64,000 bases of DNA from Paenibacillus catalpae (GCF_900112695.1 NZ_FOMT01000002.1:750479-814478), one strand, 5' to 3'. Numbered from the stretch's first letter, positions 25,192 to 33,648 are shown. The notes: a model not told the origin generated them from the letters alone. A program made the numbers and translations.

Positions 25192-26871
25192 ATGCCAAGA
25201 GAAATTCGGGTCAGCGAGCTTGCCGCGCTTAAGGAAATTGCAGAAATGCTGAACACAACCAATGATATGGATCAGATGTTAAACGACGTGCTGGTAAAGC
25301 TGCTGGAAGTGACCGATTTTACGACCGGCTGGATATTCTTAATTGATGACGATGTGCCGGGAAATACTTGCGCGGCCCATCACAACCTGCCTCCTGCCTT
25401 AACCGCCGGCAACTATGCGCTTATGTGCGGGGAAGACTGCTGGTGCGTAGAGCGTTACCGGCAGAATAAGCTTACCCATGCTGTTAATATTATTGAATGC
25501 AAGCGAATTACGTATGCAGTAACCCATCAGCTGGGCAGCACAGAAGGGATCACTCATCATGCTACGGTACCGCTTAAAGCCGGCAAAGACCGGTTTGGTC
25601 TGCTGAACGTGGCACAGGCGGGCAAGGAAAAGTTCACCGAGGAGGAGCTTGCTCTGCTGCAGGCTATCGCGCTCCAGATCGGAACGGCCATTAATCGGAT
25701 TCGCTTGTATCAGACACAGGAACGGAATGCGGTGCTGTATGCAAAGCTCGGAGATGTGATCCAGCGGATTAACGGTGTGCAGGATATCAATCAGCTGCCG
25801 ATCAAGGCAGTGCAATATATTGGAGACGCCTTCGGCTGGCCGAATGTCTCCTTATTTATGTTTGACGGGCAGCAGCTCTCTCTGCGCGCCTTATATTCGA
25901 ACGGGCAGGTCACGAAAGAATGGCAGTCACTTGCTGTTGATCAAGCAGGCCCGATCGGCGCAGCCCTCCTAGATAATCGGTTTGTCATTGAATCCTCCTG
26001 CATGGAGGGTAACATGCTGGAATCGGTTGGCATTCCGCCGTACCGATCGGCAGCCGCCATTCCGCTTCGGGTGCGCAACCGCACGATTGGCGTCATGTTT
26101 ATAAGCAGTCCGGATCAGCGGCAGTTCGATGACCTCAATGAGGATTTTATGTATTCGCTGGGAGATCATTTTACGTTATGCGTAGAAAACCTGCGCATTT
26201 ATGAGCACCGGAGCGAGCTTACGCGAATGGAGGAACGGAACAGGATGGCGCGCGACTTGCATGATTCCGTTGTTCAAAAGGTATTCTCCTTATCCTTCCT
26301 CGCGAAAGGCGCGGAAAATGTGCTTGCCGGGCGTGACCCTGTCGTTCAGCGGTCGCTGCATGAAATCCAACAGCTGTCGCAGGAGGCGCTGAAGGAGATG
26401 CGCACATTGATCTGGCAGCTGCATCCGGCAGGTCTCGAGAATGGACTGCTGCCAGCGCTTAAGCAATACGGGCTGGGACTTAATTTGGCTATTTTTGATC
26501 GGACAGACGGGGTTAAGGAGCTCCCGCGCGCGATTGAAGAAGCATTCTGGAGAATTGGCCAGGAGGCTTTAAATAATGTTAGGAAGCATTCCGGGACGGA
26601 GACTGCTTATATTCGGCTGATCAAGCAGCAGGATGGGGCAGCGGTTCTGGAGGTCAGGGACGAAGGGTCTGGCTTTCAGGTTGACCGAAAAAAAGGCCGT
26701 CAGACGATGGGGATGCGATCGATGCGGGAGCGGGCTGAGGCGCTTGGCGGTTCATTAACGATTACAAGCGGACGGGGAAAACCGACTATTGTCAGAGCGA
26801 TTATTCCGCTTGAATCGGTTCAGTCGCATTGTGAGGAAGAGAAGGGAAGCAGCGGTGATTACTTATTATGA
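25192..26871 (+). CDS. NarL-type sensor histidine kinase with tandem GAF domains (AirS/YhcY-like)
   Basis: 559 residues; ATG 25192 follows GAGGAGGGG, while the open frame from 25144 overlaps rlaP. Two GAF domains (about 20-175 and 200-335) precede a HisKA_3 domain (RNRMARDLHDSVVQKVFSLSF) and an ATPase domain (EEAFWRIGQEALNNVRKHS, MGMRSMRERAEALGG). The kinase has no membrane segment and is cytosolic. The first GAF has C79, C83, C85 and C103 (plus C60), a spacing that resembles the four-cysteine [2Fe-2S] GAF of staphylococcal AirS. It may sense oxygen or redox state. It overlaps its regulator gene by ATGA. Confidence 0.88.
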   Translation: MPREIRVSELAALKEIAEMLNTTNDMDQMLNDVLVKLLEVTDFTTGWIFLIDDDVPGNTCAAHHNLPPALTAGNYALMCGEDCWCVERYRQNKLTHAVNIIECKRITYAVTHQLGSTEGITHHATVPLKAGKDRFGLLNVAQAGKEKFTEEELALLQAIALQIGTAINRIRLYQTQERNAVLYAKLGDVIQRINGVQDINQLPIKAVQYIGDAFGWPNVSLFMFDGQQLSLRALYSNGQVTKEWQSLAVDQAGPIGAALLDNRFVIESSCMEGNMLESVGIPPYRSAAAIPLRVRNRTIGVMFISSPDQRQFDDLNEDFMYSLGDHFTLCVENLRIYEHRSELTRMEERNRMARDLHDSVVQKVFSLSFLAKGAENVLAGRDPVVQRSLHEIQQLSQEALKEMRTLIWQLHPAGLENGLLPALKQYGLGLNLAIFDRTDGVKELPRAIEEAFWRIGQEALNNVRKHSGTETAYIRLIKQQDGAAVLEVRDEGSGFQVDRKKGRQTMGMRSMRERAEALGGSLTITSGRGKPTIVRAIIPLESVQSHCEEEKGSSGDYLL

Positions 26872-27545
26872 AAATCAAAATTTTGCTTGTAGACGATCAT
26901 CAAATTGTATTGAAAGGGATATCGTTCTTTCTGTCGATGCAGCCGGATTTTGAATTAGTCGGAGAGGCGCAAAACGGACGGGAGGCGGTGGACAAGGCGG
27001 GCGAGCTGCAGCCGGACATCGTCTTGATGGATTTGAATATGCCGGTTATGGACGGGATTGAGGCGAGCGCCCTGATTAAGGAGCAGCATCCGCATATCAA
27101 GGTGCTGGTGCTGACCAGCTTTTCCGATCAAAGCCATATTGTACCCGCTTTGCATACCGGCGCAATCGGCTATATGTTGAAGGATGTGGAGCCGGATCAG
27201 CTCGCCGAAGCGATTAGAAGCGCTTATAAGGGGAATATCCAGCTTCATCCGGATATATCACGGGCGCTGCTCAGCCGTATGGAACCGGAACTGAATGTTG
27301 AGCCGGTCAGACTGCAACCGAATAAGGATAAGGCGCTTGACGTTTTGACGCCAAGGGAGCTTGAAGTATTGGAGCTGCTGACGAAGGGGTTGAGCAACAA
27401 GGATATTGCCCAGACGCTTATTGTCGCGGAAAAGACAGTAAAGACGCATGTCAGCAGCATTCTCAGCAAGCTGGATTTTACCGATCGTACGCAGGCCGCG
27501 CTGTTTGCGGCACCCCTCTTTCAGAATAAAGGACAGATGGCATAA
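26868..27545 (+). CDS. NarL/LuxR-family response regulator
   Basis: 225 residues, coupled to the kinase by a four-base overlap. The receiver has acidic residues near D10-D11 and phospho-acceptor Asp in VLMDLNMPVMDG (about residue 56), with Lys in MLKDVEPDQ. The C-terminal LuxR helix-turn-helix reads LTPRELEVLELLTKGLSNKDIAQTLIVAEKTVKTH in family style. It is the partner of the GAF kinase, a YhcZ/AirR-like pair. Its targets are unknown; the azoreductase unit 140 bases downstream has its own candidate operator. Confidence 0.92.
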   Translation: MKIKILLVDDHQIVLKGISFFLSMQPDFELVGEAQNGREAVDKAGELQPDIVLMDLNMPVMDGIEASALIKEQHPHIKVLVLTSFSDQSHIVPALHTGAIGYMLKDVEPDQLAEAIRSAYKGNIQLHPDISRALLSRMEPELNVEPVRLQPNKDKALDVLTPRELEVLELLTKGLSNKDIAQTLIVAEKTVKTHVSSILSKLDFTDRTQAALFAAPLFQNKGQMA

Positions 27546-27636
27546 ATCGTCTCAGCCTAAAGTCGTAAGACCGGTCTTGCTCTATTTTTCCGCCTAATTG
27601 CCGATGATGGCGAATGTAAAACTCTATAAGATAAAG

Positions 27637-27658
27637 GTAGTTACAAAAAGTTAACTAC
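27637..27658. promoter_or_regulatory. Candidate operator of the azoreductase gene
   Basis: GTAGTTA and TAACTAC perfect 7-base arms separated by eight bases, 29 bases before the start codon. The size resembles operators of MarR/DUF24 redox regulators that control azoreductases, but no such regulator gene is in the window. Confidence 0.5.
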
Positions 27659-27686
27659 ACATTATTTTATGGAGGGAATTAATAAG

Positions 27687-28310
27687 ATGAGTACTGTACT
27701 GTTCGTAAAAGCAAATGACCGTGGAGATATCGCTGTCAGCGTTAAGCTGTATGACGCTTTTCTCGCTAGCTATAAAGCAACTCACCCGCAAGATACTGTA
27801 ATTGAGCTGGACCTGTTCAAAGAGGAACTGCCTTACCTGAATGCAAACCTGATCAACGGCGGCTTCAAAGCAGCTCAAGGCCTTGAGCTGACTGCGGAAG
27901 AGCAAACAGCTGTAAGCATTGCAGACAAATACCTGAATCAATTTATCGCTGCGGATAAAGTGGTATTTGGCTTCCCGCTTTGGAACTTCACAATTCCAGC
28001 TGTTCTGCACACTTACATTGACTACTTGAACCGTGCAGGCAAAACATTCAAATATACGGCTAACGGCCCGGTTGGTCTTCAAGGCGACAAAAAAGTTGCT
28101 CTCTTGAACGCTCGCGGCGGCGTATATTCCGAAGGTCCTTACGCTGCAGCTGAGATGTCCCTTAACTATGTGAAGAACATCATGGGCTTCTTCGGCGTAA
28201 CGAACTTCGAAACAGTTATCGTTGAAGGCCATAACCAGTTCAGCGACAAAGCCGAATCCATTATTGCTGAAGGCGTAGCGAAAGCTGAGAAGGTTGCCGT
28301 TAGCTTCTAA
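27687..28310 (+). CDS. azoR: FMN-dependent NADH:quinone oxidoreductase / azoreductase
   Basis: 207 residues from ATG 27687, ten bases after GGAGGG (an earlier in-frame ATG at 27669 overlaps that site). The flavodoxin-like fold is shown by VLFVKANDRGDIAVS at the N-terminus, FGFPLWNFTIPAVLHTYIDYL near residues 90-110 (the AzoR signature), and NARGGVYSEG. AzoR-type enzymes reduce quinones and azo compounds by two electrons to protect against electrophile stress. It is a monocistronic unit between an operator-like palindrome and a strong terminator. Confidence 0.92.
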   Translation: MSTVLFVKANDRGDIAVSVKLYDAFLASYKATHPQDTVIELDLFKEELPYLNANLINGGFKAAQGLELTAEEQTAVSIADKYLNQFIAADKVVFGFPLWNFTIPAVLHTYIDYLNRAGKTFKYTANGPVGLQGDKKVALLNARGGVYSEGPYAAAEMSLNYVKNIMGFFGVTNFETVIVEGHNQFSDKAESIIAEGVAKAEKVAVSF

Positions 28311-28333
28311 TATCAGTTTTCATAAATAAGTGT

Positions 28334-28381
28334 AAAATCCCACATTTTTTCCTCAAACGAGGTAAAATGTGGGATTTTTAT
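28334..28381 (+). terminator. Terminator of the azoreductase gene
   Basis: AAAATCCCACATTTT and AAAATGTGGGATTTT arms. Confidence 0.88.
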
Positions 28382-28399
28382 CTCTTTATACGACAAATT

Positions 28400-28428
28400 T
28401 TGACAAGTCTCCGGTGCGGAAGTACAAT
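28400..28428 (+). promoter_or_regulatory. Strong sigma-A promoter of the 53-residue protein gene
   Basis: TTGACA, a 17-base spacer and TACAAT. Confidence 0.8.
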
Positions 28429-28478
28429 AATATAGGACTTTTGATACAGCTAGATGCTAGTGACGGAGAGGGTAGCGG

Positions 28479-28640
28479 ATGGACAAACAGTTTTTTGCGG
28501 AGATGAGAAAGATCAGTCACGAGGACGAGCTTAGATCTAAGCTGCTGCTGCATGGCGTCAAACGGATTCTGGAGGAAAAGCAGGAGAAGCGGAAAAAGGG
28601 CTTGCTTGGTTTTCTGAGAAGAAAAGACAACAACCTATAA
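28479..28640 (+). CDS. Small basic protein, 53 residues
   Basis: A short frame with GGAGAGGG ahead of the ATG, an almost consensus promoter and its own terminator, so it is very likely expressed. The protein is highly charged: MDKQFFAEMRKIS, then a long helix rich in Lys/Glu (RILEEKQEKRKKG) and a basic end FLRRKDNN. No domain is recognised and there is no signal peptide or membrane segment. It could be a nucleic-acid- or membrane-surface-binding helix, but the sequence does not tell. Confidence 0.75.
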   Translation: MDKQFFAEMRKISHEDELRSKLLLHGVKRILEEKQEKRKKGLLGFLRRKDNNL

Positions 28641-28657
28641 GAAAGTACATACATATA

Positions 28658-28690
28658 CAGTCAGGTGATTTCACCTGGCTGATTTTTTTA
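28658..28690 (+). terminator. Terminator of the small basic protein gene
   Basis: CAGTCAGGTGA pairs with TCACCTGGCTG, then seven T. Confidence 0.85.
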
Positions 28691-28775
28691 TACCCCAGCA
28701 CACAAACCTTTTATGCATCTTCATAGTATGAATATAACTATAGACAGGAGATAAGCTGTAAAGGAAGTGAGGCGT

Positions 28776-29519
28776 ATGTTCGAGACGGTTCAAGTCGATA
28801 TGATTCCGGCCGGGCGGGCTAATCGTCCCGGAGCTCCGCTAGACGGGCCTTATTTTATTACCATTCATGATACGGCTAATCCGGGTAGAGGCGCAAATGC
28901 CCTCATGCATGCCAAGTATTTGAAAGGCGATGCGGCGGCAGCACTGCCCGTATCCTGGCATTTTACCGTTGACGATACGCGGGTTGTGCAGCATTTGCCG
29001 GTGACAGAGCATGGCTGGCATGCCGGTGACGGAAGCAAGGGACAGGGCAATCTAAGCTCAATTGGCATCGAGATCTGCGAGAATGAGGATGGCAACCGCA
29101 CGGATGCAGAAGCGCGGGCCGCGCGGCTCGTTGGCGATCTTCTGTATAAGCTGAAGCTTCCGATCGAAGCGGTTGTCCAGCACAACCATTGGAGCGGGAA
29201 AAACTGTCCGCATATTATCCGGGCGCGCAAGAACGGCTGGGAAGTTTTTCTTGATCAGGTGCAGACTCAGCTGAACGAACATTTAGGGGAGGTAGATGTA
29301 CCGATGACAGAAGCGGAAAGGAAGCAATTCGAAGCGTTGGCTGCCCGAGTAGCGGAGCTGGAAGAGCAGCATAACATGAAGGTTCCGACATGGGCGCAGC
29401 CTGCTGTAGACCGGGCGATTGCGCTTGGACTTATCGAAGCCCCGGCAGACGGCAGCTCCCGTGACTTTTTCAGAATTTTGACGATCATGTACAGGCGGGG
29501 GTTACTAAACGATAAATAA
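28776..29519 (+). CDS. N-acetylmuramoyl-L-alanine amidase (Amidase_2)
   Basis: 247 residues; ATG 28776 follows AAGGAAGTGAGG. The amidase domain (about 1-170) has the zinc ligands in FITIHDTANPG, the conserved EHGWHAGDG, and HNHWSGKNCPHIIR near the end of the fold, as in XlyA/CwlA-type and PGRP-like amidases. It lacks an obvious signal peptide, and its C-terminal part is a coiled region plus a short WAQPAVDRAIALGLI module found in phage endolysin-like proteins. It may be a prophage-derived or moonlighting autolysin; no other phage genes are nearby. Confidence 0.88.
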   Translation: MFETVQVDMIPAGRANRPGAPLDGPYFITIHDTANPGRGANALMHAKYLKGDAAAALPVSWHFTVDDTRVVQHLPVTEHGWHAGDGSKGQGNLSSIGIEICENEDGNRTDAEARAARLVGDLLYKLKLPIEAVVQHNHWSGKNCPHIIRARKNGWEVFLDQVQTQLNEHLGEVDVPMTEAERKQFEALAARVAELEEQHNMKVPTWAQPAVDRAIALGLIEAPADGSSRDFFRILTIMYRRGLLNDK

Positions 29520-29546
29520 TGGCAGTCCGGGTGTTGAGCCCGCACG

Positions 29547-29580
29547 AAAACCCCTGGACGCTTGCGGCCAGGGGTTTTTA
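29547..29580. terminator. Bidirectional terminator amidase / primase
   Basis: AAAACCCCTGG and CCAGGGGTTTT arms between the convergent genes. Confidence 0.85.
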
Positions 29581-29597
29581 CTGCCTTAACTATTTCC

Positions 29598-30491
29598 TCA
29601 TGAAACACGTCGAACCCGGCGCTTTTGCCTGAGCTTCGCTGTGACTAAAGGTTTTAATTCCAGCAATTCAATAAGCTCCTCTTGCGTGAACGGCTTTTCC
29701 CTGCCCCATTGTTTAACCTTGACCATATAGGGGCTGCCGGGATTCTTCATATGGTAGAACCCGGGTATACGCATAACTCTCGATAGGTTTGTGATCATCG
29801 GATCGGAATTGAAGGTTTGGGCTAATGCTTTTTGAATGGGAACGAATTTGCTTATGTCTCCGCCTTGCAAGACCCAATAGATATGATAACCGTTTTTCGT
29901 TTCGACGATCATCGTATCCTTGATGCGGTCTCCATGCTTGTTTATAAATTGTTTTTTTAGCGTCGCTACTCGCTGTAGTGTCCGTTGAGCTAAAAGGCGA
30001 TAGTGGCCGTTTTTATTTTGGGTGATAGTAATGGATTGAAGCCGCTCTGAAGGGTCGGAGAGAATGGAGTCGATCTTCTGCTGAGCCTGCTCTTTCGTTT
30101 TGCAAAGCGCCGAAATTTTGTTCAAATCAACATCGATGAACTGTGCTCTGATGGCTTTGAACGGACTATCTTTCGTCGTTTCCCGGCTGTTAATCTCCAT
30201 AAAAACGGCATAGCCTTTTTTATTTAGCCACAGTGCATTTACAGGCTTGTTTCTCCTTGAAAAAAGCTTGATCTGGGGAACCAGTCTCTCCAAGGAATGA
30301 AAAGGCTTATGCAAGGTAATTGCGGGAAGCTCGGTAGCAACGCTAAAGCCCCGGTTTTTGCCTTTAGCGTCATTGATTAATAAGAAATGCAATTGATCGC
30401 TTGGCTTGCAGCCAAGTTTTTCAATAAACCGGTAGGCATGACTGGAATATAGCTGCACAGGTTTGAAAACTTTCGCTCGGCTTTGCGTCAT
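29598..30491 (-). CDS. Orphan RepB-like archaeo-eukaryotic primase domain protein
   Basis: 297 residues from ATG 30491 (AAGGAG nine bases upstream; an ATG three codons earlier abuts the site). The pattern fits the RepB/AEP primase superfamily: QFIDVDLN (acidic metal pair) near residue 135, GYHIYWVLQGG (catalytic His region), and LSRVMRIPGFYHMKNP. Such domains prime replication of plasmids and integrative elements. No helicase, origin or mobilisation gene is adjacent, so this is a solitary chromosomal copy, perhaps a relic or a domesticated repair primase. The C-terminus is very basic (KLRQKRRVRRVS). Confidence 0.7.
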   Translation of the reverse strand: MTQSRAKVFKPVQLYSSHAYRFIEKLGCKPSDQLHFLLINDAKGKNRGFSVATELPAITLHKPFHSLERLVPQIKLFSRRNKPVNALWLNKKGYAVFMEINSRETTKDSPFKAIRAQFIDVDLNKISALCKTKEQAQQKIDSILSDPSERLQSITITQNKNGHYRLLAQRTLQRVATLKKQFINKHGDRIKDTMIVETKNGYHIYWVLQGGDISKFVPIQKALAQTFNSDPMITNLSRVMRIPGFYHMKNPGSPYMVKVKQWGREKPFTQEELIELLELKPLVTAKLRQKRRVRRVS

Positions 30492-30615
30492 TAACCACAT
30501 CTCCTTGTAAGCTCGCGTAATCTGGGAGGTTCGTATCTAAACAATCATATTCTGACAAGATGTTATTCGTGTAAAATGACGTACCCATTTTTCCGTATTT
30601 CTTCCCTGGCATGAC

Positions 30616-30643
30616 AAAAGCCAGCCGCATGCGGCCGGCTTTT
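30616..30643 (-). terminator. Terminator of the CHRD protein gene
   Basis: AAAAGCC-GCCGC and GCGGC-GGCTTTT arms with a single mismatch, 14 bases beyond the stop. Confidence 0.8.
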
Positions 30644-30656
30644 AGCATTTAGTTAA

Positions 30657-31070
30657 TCATGGACGATTTTTCTTGAAAACTTGGCCGCGAATTTCCCCGT
30701 CCGGATTTTGAATGGTGTGCACATTGATGTAGGCGTTGCCTCTTTCGAATTCACGGATAAGATCGCCGATCGTTTTTCCGCTTAGAGGACCTTCCAGATC
30801 GCTGCCGGTCAAAGTTCCCCGGATAATGCCGCGTTTAACGGAAATGCCGAATTTCGACGGGCCGAACAGAAAGGCGACTACAGGACCGTTTACGCCTGCT
30901 TGTCCAAGATGAATGTGGGCTGCTGTCACTTTTTTAATGTTTCGGACAACAAGTTTGAAAGACAACTGGTTGCCGCTGCCGCTCAGCTGAAAAACGGCAA
31001 ATCCTGTAGCATTGGTTCGTACGGGAGGGACTTCGTTTCTACCATTCAAAATAGCTTTAAACCTCTTCAT
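30657..31070 (-). CDS. CHRD domain protein
   Basis: 137 residues; GAGGAG precedes the ATG. The entire length is one CHRD domain: FKAILNGRNEVPPVRT at the N-terminus, AAHIHLGQAGVNGPVVAFL in the middle, and AYINVHTIQNPDGEIRGQV at the end. CHRD was named for chordin and occurs in bacterial surface and stress proteins without a known activity. There is no signal peptide on this copy, so it may be cytoplasmic or exported otherwise. Its promoter must lie in the region that carries the 17-base direct repeats. Confidence 0.88.
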   Translation of the reverse strand: MKRFKAILNGRNEVPPVRTNATGFAVFQLSGSGNQLSFKLVVRNIKKVTAAHIHLGQAGVNGPVVAFLFGPSKFGISVKRGIIRGTLTGSDLEGPLSGKTIGDLIREFERGNAYINVHTIQNPDGEIRGQVFKKNRP

Positions 31071-31197
31071 AGCTTTTCACTCCTCTTCATTAATACAATA
31101 GTTTATTGCCAGCGGGAGAGGATGGCTTGTTCGACTGCCTAAAAATGATGAAAGGTTTGCTTTTATATTATTTTGCTTGCGATAAGGGCAGCCGAAA

Positions 31198-31236
31198 AAG
31201 AGCCGGGTGAGCACGGATCCCCATGCCATCCGGCTC
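31198..31236. promoter_or_regulatory. GAGCCGG/CCGGCTC hairpin in the divergent region
   Basis: A seven-base perfect stem with an inner GGAT/ATCC pairing; no T run. It could be a leader structure for either divergent gene. Confidence 0.35.
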
Positions 31237-31246
31237 TCCGCCTCAC

Positions 31247-31299
31247 AACAACCACAGTTAAATACAAAAATCACCCTCCGAGAACAACCACAGTTAAAT
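31247..31299. repeat. Two 17-base direct repeats upstream of the sugar operon
   Basis: AACAACCACAGTTAAAT at 31247-31263 and again at 31283-31299, 36 bases apart. They are placed between the CHRD gene and the Gfo/Idh/MocA operon, so they are probably binding sites for a regulator. Confidence 0.6.
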
Positions 31300-31323
31300 G
31301 AAGCCCGTTATTGGCTCATTAGA

Positions 31324-31337
31324 ATCAAGCGCTTTCA
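31324..31337. promoter_or_regulatory. Candidate catabolite-responsive element (cre)
   Basis: ATCAAGCGCTTTCA; its reverse strand matches the CcpA consensus TGAAANCGNTTNCA-type palindrome at 12 of 14 positions. It overlaps the -35 area of TAGAAT (31351-31356), the likely promoter of the sugar operon. Confidence 0.55.
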
Positions 31338-31402
31338 CAACTCTACGTGCTAGAATGAAGAAAGAGATTCCTTATTTCATCAAGCATGGAGAGGGTGTAA
31401 TC

Positions 31403-32560
31403 ATGGTACGTATCGGTATCGTTGGTTTAGGAAATATGGGAACGGGGCATGCCCGTTATTTGATTACAGGAGGCGTCAAAGGCGCTGAACTGACAGCAGT
31501 ATCCGACGTTCGTCCGGAGCGTTTGGCAGAGGTAAAGGCAGAGTGGGGCCACCATATTCAAGGTTTTCTCAGCCCGCAGAAAATGTTCGAATCCGGTACA
31601 GTTGACGGTGTTATTATTTGTACGCCGCATTACGATCACCCGGAGCAGGCGATTGCGGCACTAAACGCGGGACTGCATGTATTGATTGAGAAACCAGCTG
31701 GTGTCTATACGCGCGCGGTACGCGAGATGAACGAAGCGGCGGCGAAGAGCGAAAAAGTATTCGGCATTATGTACAATCAGCGCACGAATCCGCTTTATGC
31801 AAAGCTCAAAGAACTGATTGCTTCCGGCGAGCTGGGCGAAGTGCGCCGCACGAACTGGATTATTACGGACTGGTACCGCTCGCAAAGCTACTATAACTCC
31901 GGCGGCTGGCGCGCAACCTGGGCCGGCGAAGGCGGCGGCGTTCTGATTAACCAGGATCCGCATCAGCTGGATCTGTGGCAGTGGACAACGGGTCTTATGC
32001 CCAAACGCGTCCGAGCATTCTGCCAATTCGGCAAGCACCGCGATATTGAAGTGGAAAATGACGTTACCGCTTATGTGGAATACGAGAACGGAGCTACCGG
32101 CGTATTTGTCACTTCGACCTTTGAATCCCCGGGTACAAACCGATTTGAGATTTCGGGCGACCGCGGCAAAATCGTGATCGAGGACAACAAGCTGACCTTC
32201 CATCGTCTGCGTGTATCGGAGTCCGAATTTAATGAGACCTACACAGGCGGCTTTGGCCAGCCGGAATGCTGGAAGTTCGAAATTCCGATCAGCGGCGGCG
32301 GAGGCAGCCATCAGGAAATTACGCAAAACTGGGCCGATGCAATCAATAAAGGAACGCCGCTTATCGCACCGGGTGAAGAAGGCATCAAGGGCCTCATGAT
32401 CTCGAACGCGATGCTGCTGTCCACTTGGACGGATAACTGGGTTGATCTGCCGATCGATGAAGATTTGTTCTATGACAAGCTTCAAGAGCAAATCGCCAAA
32501 TCCGACTCGAAGAAAAATGCGAACGAATACCATACGCTGGATGTTTCCGGCACGCACTAA
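31403..32560 (+). CDS. Gfo/Idh/MocA family oxidoreductase
   Basis: 385 residues from ATG 31403 (GGAGAGGG upstream); the longer frame from 31298 overlaps the cre and repeat region. The NAD(P)-binding Rossmann fold has GIVGLGNMGTGHARYL at residues 4-19 and EKPAG near 96. The C-terminal domain has GGVLINQDPHQLDLWQW, a typical active-site His region. It oxidises a sugar, sugar acid or inositol-like polyol. It is the first gene of a four-gene operon with a second family member, an epimerase/isomerase and an AraC regulator. Confidence 0.9.
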   Translation: MVRIGIVGLGNMGTGHARYLITGGVKGAELTAVSDVRPERLAEVKAEWGHHIQGFLSPQKMFESGTVDGVIICTPHYDHPEQAIAALNAGLHVLIEKPAGVYTRAVREMNEAAAKSEKVFGIMYNQRTNPLYAKLKELIASGELGEVRRTNWIITDWYRSQSYYNSGGWRATWAGEGGGVLINQDPHQLDLWQWTTGLMPKRVRAFCQFGKHRDIEVENDVTAYVEYENGATGVFVTSTFESPGTNRFEISGDRGKIVIEDNKLTFHRLRVSESEFNETYTGGFGQPECWKFEIPISGGGGSHQEITQNWADAINKGTPLIAPGEEGIKGLMISNAMLLSTWTDNWVDLPIDEDLFYDKLQEQIAKSDSKKNANEYHTLDVSGTH

Positions 32561-32574
32561 TCAGGAGGTGAAAT

Positions 32575-33648
32575 ATGTCTTCAGCTAATGGAATGAATTA
32601 TGCGCCGCAGGGGAAGCCGCGTCCGGTTGCCGGGCAAGGGGATTTCGTCTTCGCCGCCATGTCTCTTGACCATGGTCATATTTACGGAATGTGCAACGGC
32701 CTGCGCGAAGCGGGCGGCACTTTGAAATGGGTTTACGATCCGGATCCTGCCAAGATAGAGGTTTTCTGCCGGGCCTATCCGGAAGTGCGTGTCGCGCTTT
32801 CCCAGGAACAAATTCTTCAGGATAATGAAGTGCAGCTGGTAGCTGCAGCAGCGGTAACGAATGAGCGCGGGCCGCTTGGCGTGAAAGTGATGAAGCACGG
32901 CAAGCATTATTTCACGGATAAAGCGCCGTTCACGACGCTGGATCAATTGGCCGATGCCAAGAAGACGGCGGCAGAGACCGGCAAAAAATATTCGGTTTAT
33001 TACAGCGAGCGTCTTCATGTGGAAAGCGCGGAATTCGCGGGGCAGCTTGTTAAAGACGGCGCGATCGGGCGCGTCCTGCAGGTCATTGGATTAGGCCCAC
33101 ACCGCCTTAATGCGCACATGCGCCCGGAATGGTTTTTCGAGAAGGAAAAATACGGCGGGATCTTGTGCGACATCGGCAGCCATCAGATCGAGCAGTTCCT
33201 GTATTATACTGGCGCGAAGGATGCTAAGGTTCAGAGCAGCAAGGTAGCCAACTATAATAACAAGCAGTATCCGGAGCTTGAGGATTATGGGGATGCTACC
33301 CTTATCGGCGATAACGGTGCAACTAACTACTTCCGCGTCGACTGGTTTACGCCGGATGGCTTGTCAACCTGGGGTGACGGCAGAACGATGATTCTGGGCA
33401 CCAACGGCTATATTGAGCTGCGCAAATACGTGGACATCGCCAGAAGCAAGACGGGAGATCATCTGTTCCTGGTGAACGGCGAAGGCGAACATAAGATTGA
33501 AGTGAAGGACCAGGTTGGCTTCCCTTACTTTGGAGCCCTCATTCTTGATATATTAAACGGAACGGATCTTGCCATGCCGCAGGAGCATACATTCAAAGCA
33601 GCCGAGTTATGCCTTGAAGCGCAAAGACAGGCTGTACGGATCGAATAG
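32575..33648 (+). CDS. Gfo/Idh/MocA family oxidoreductase (second, divergent)
   Basis: 357 residues, AGGAGG before the ATG, 14 bases after the first oxidoreductase. The Rossmann glycine motif is atypical (FAAMSLDHGHIYGMCNGL), but the family layout is kept: TDKAPFTTLDQL in place of EKP, and GGILCDIGSHQIEQFL as the catalytic His segment. This subtype accompanies polyol or uronate pathways in Firmicutes. It probably acts on the product of, or the same substrate as, its neighbour. Confidence 0.85.
   Translation: MSSANGMNYAPQGKPRPVAGQGDFVFAAMSLDHGHIYGMCNGLREAGGTLKWVYDPDPAKIEVFCRAYPEVRVALSQEQILQDNEVQLVAAAAVTNERGPLGVKVMKHGKHYFTDKAPFTTLDQLADAKKTAAETGKKYSVYYSERLHVESAEFAGQLVKDGAIGRVLQVIGLGPHRLNAHMRPEWFFEKEKYGGILCDIGSHQIEQFLYYTGAKDAKVQSSKVANYNNKQYPELEDYGDATLIGDNGATNYFRVDWFTPDGLSTWGDGRTMILGTNGYIELRKYVDIARSKTGDHLFLVNGEGEHKIEVKDQVGFPYFGALILDILNGTDLAMPQEHTFKAAELCLEAQRQAVRIE

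Noticed and set aside
28776..30491. A prophage suggested by an endolysin-like amidase and a primase
   Set aside because: No holin, structural, terminase or integrase genes are nearby, and each gene has its own terminator.
31661..32557. 298-codon minus-strand frame opposite the first oxidoreductase
   Set aside because: It is a shadow of a well-supported gene with biased codon use.
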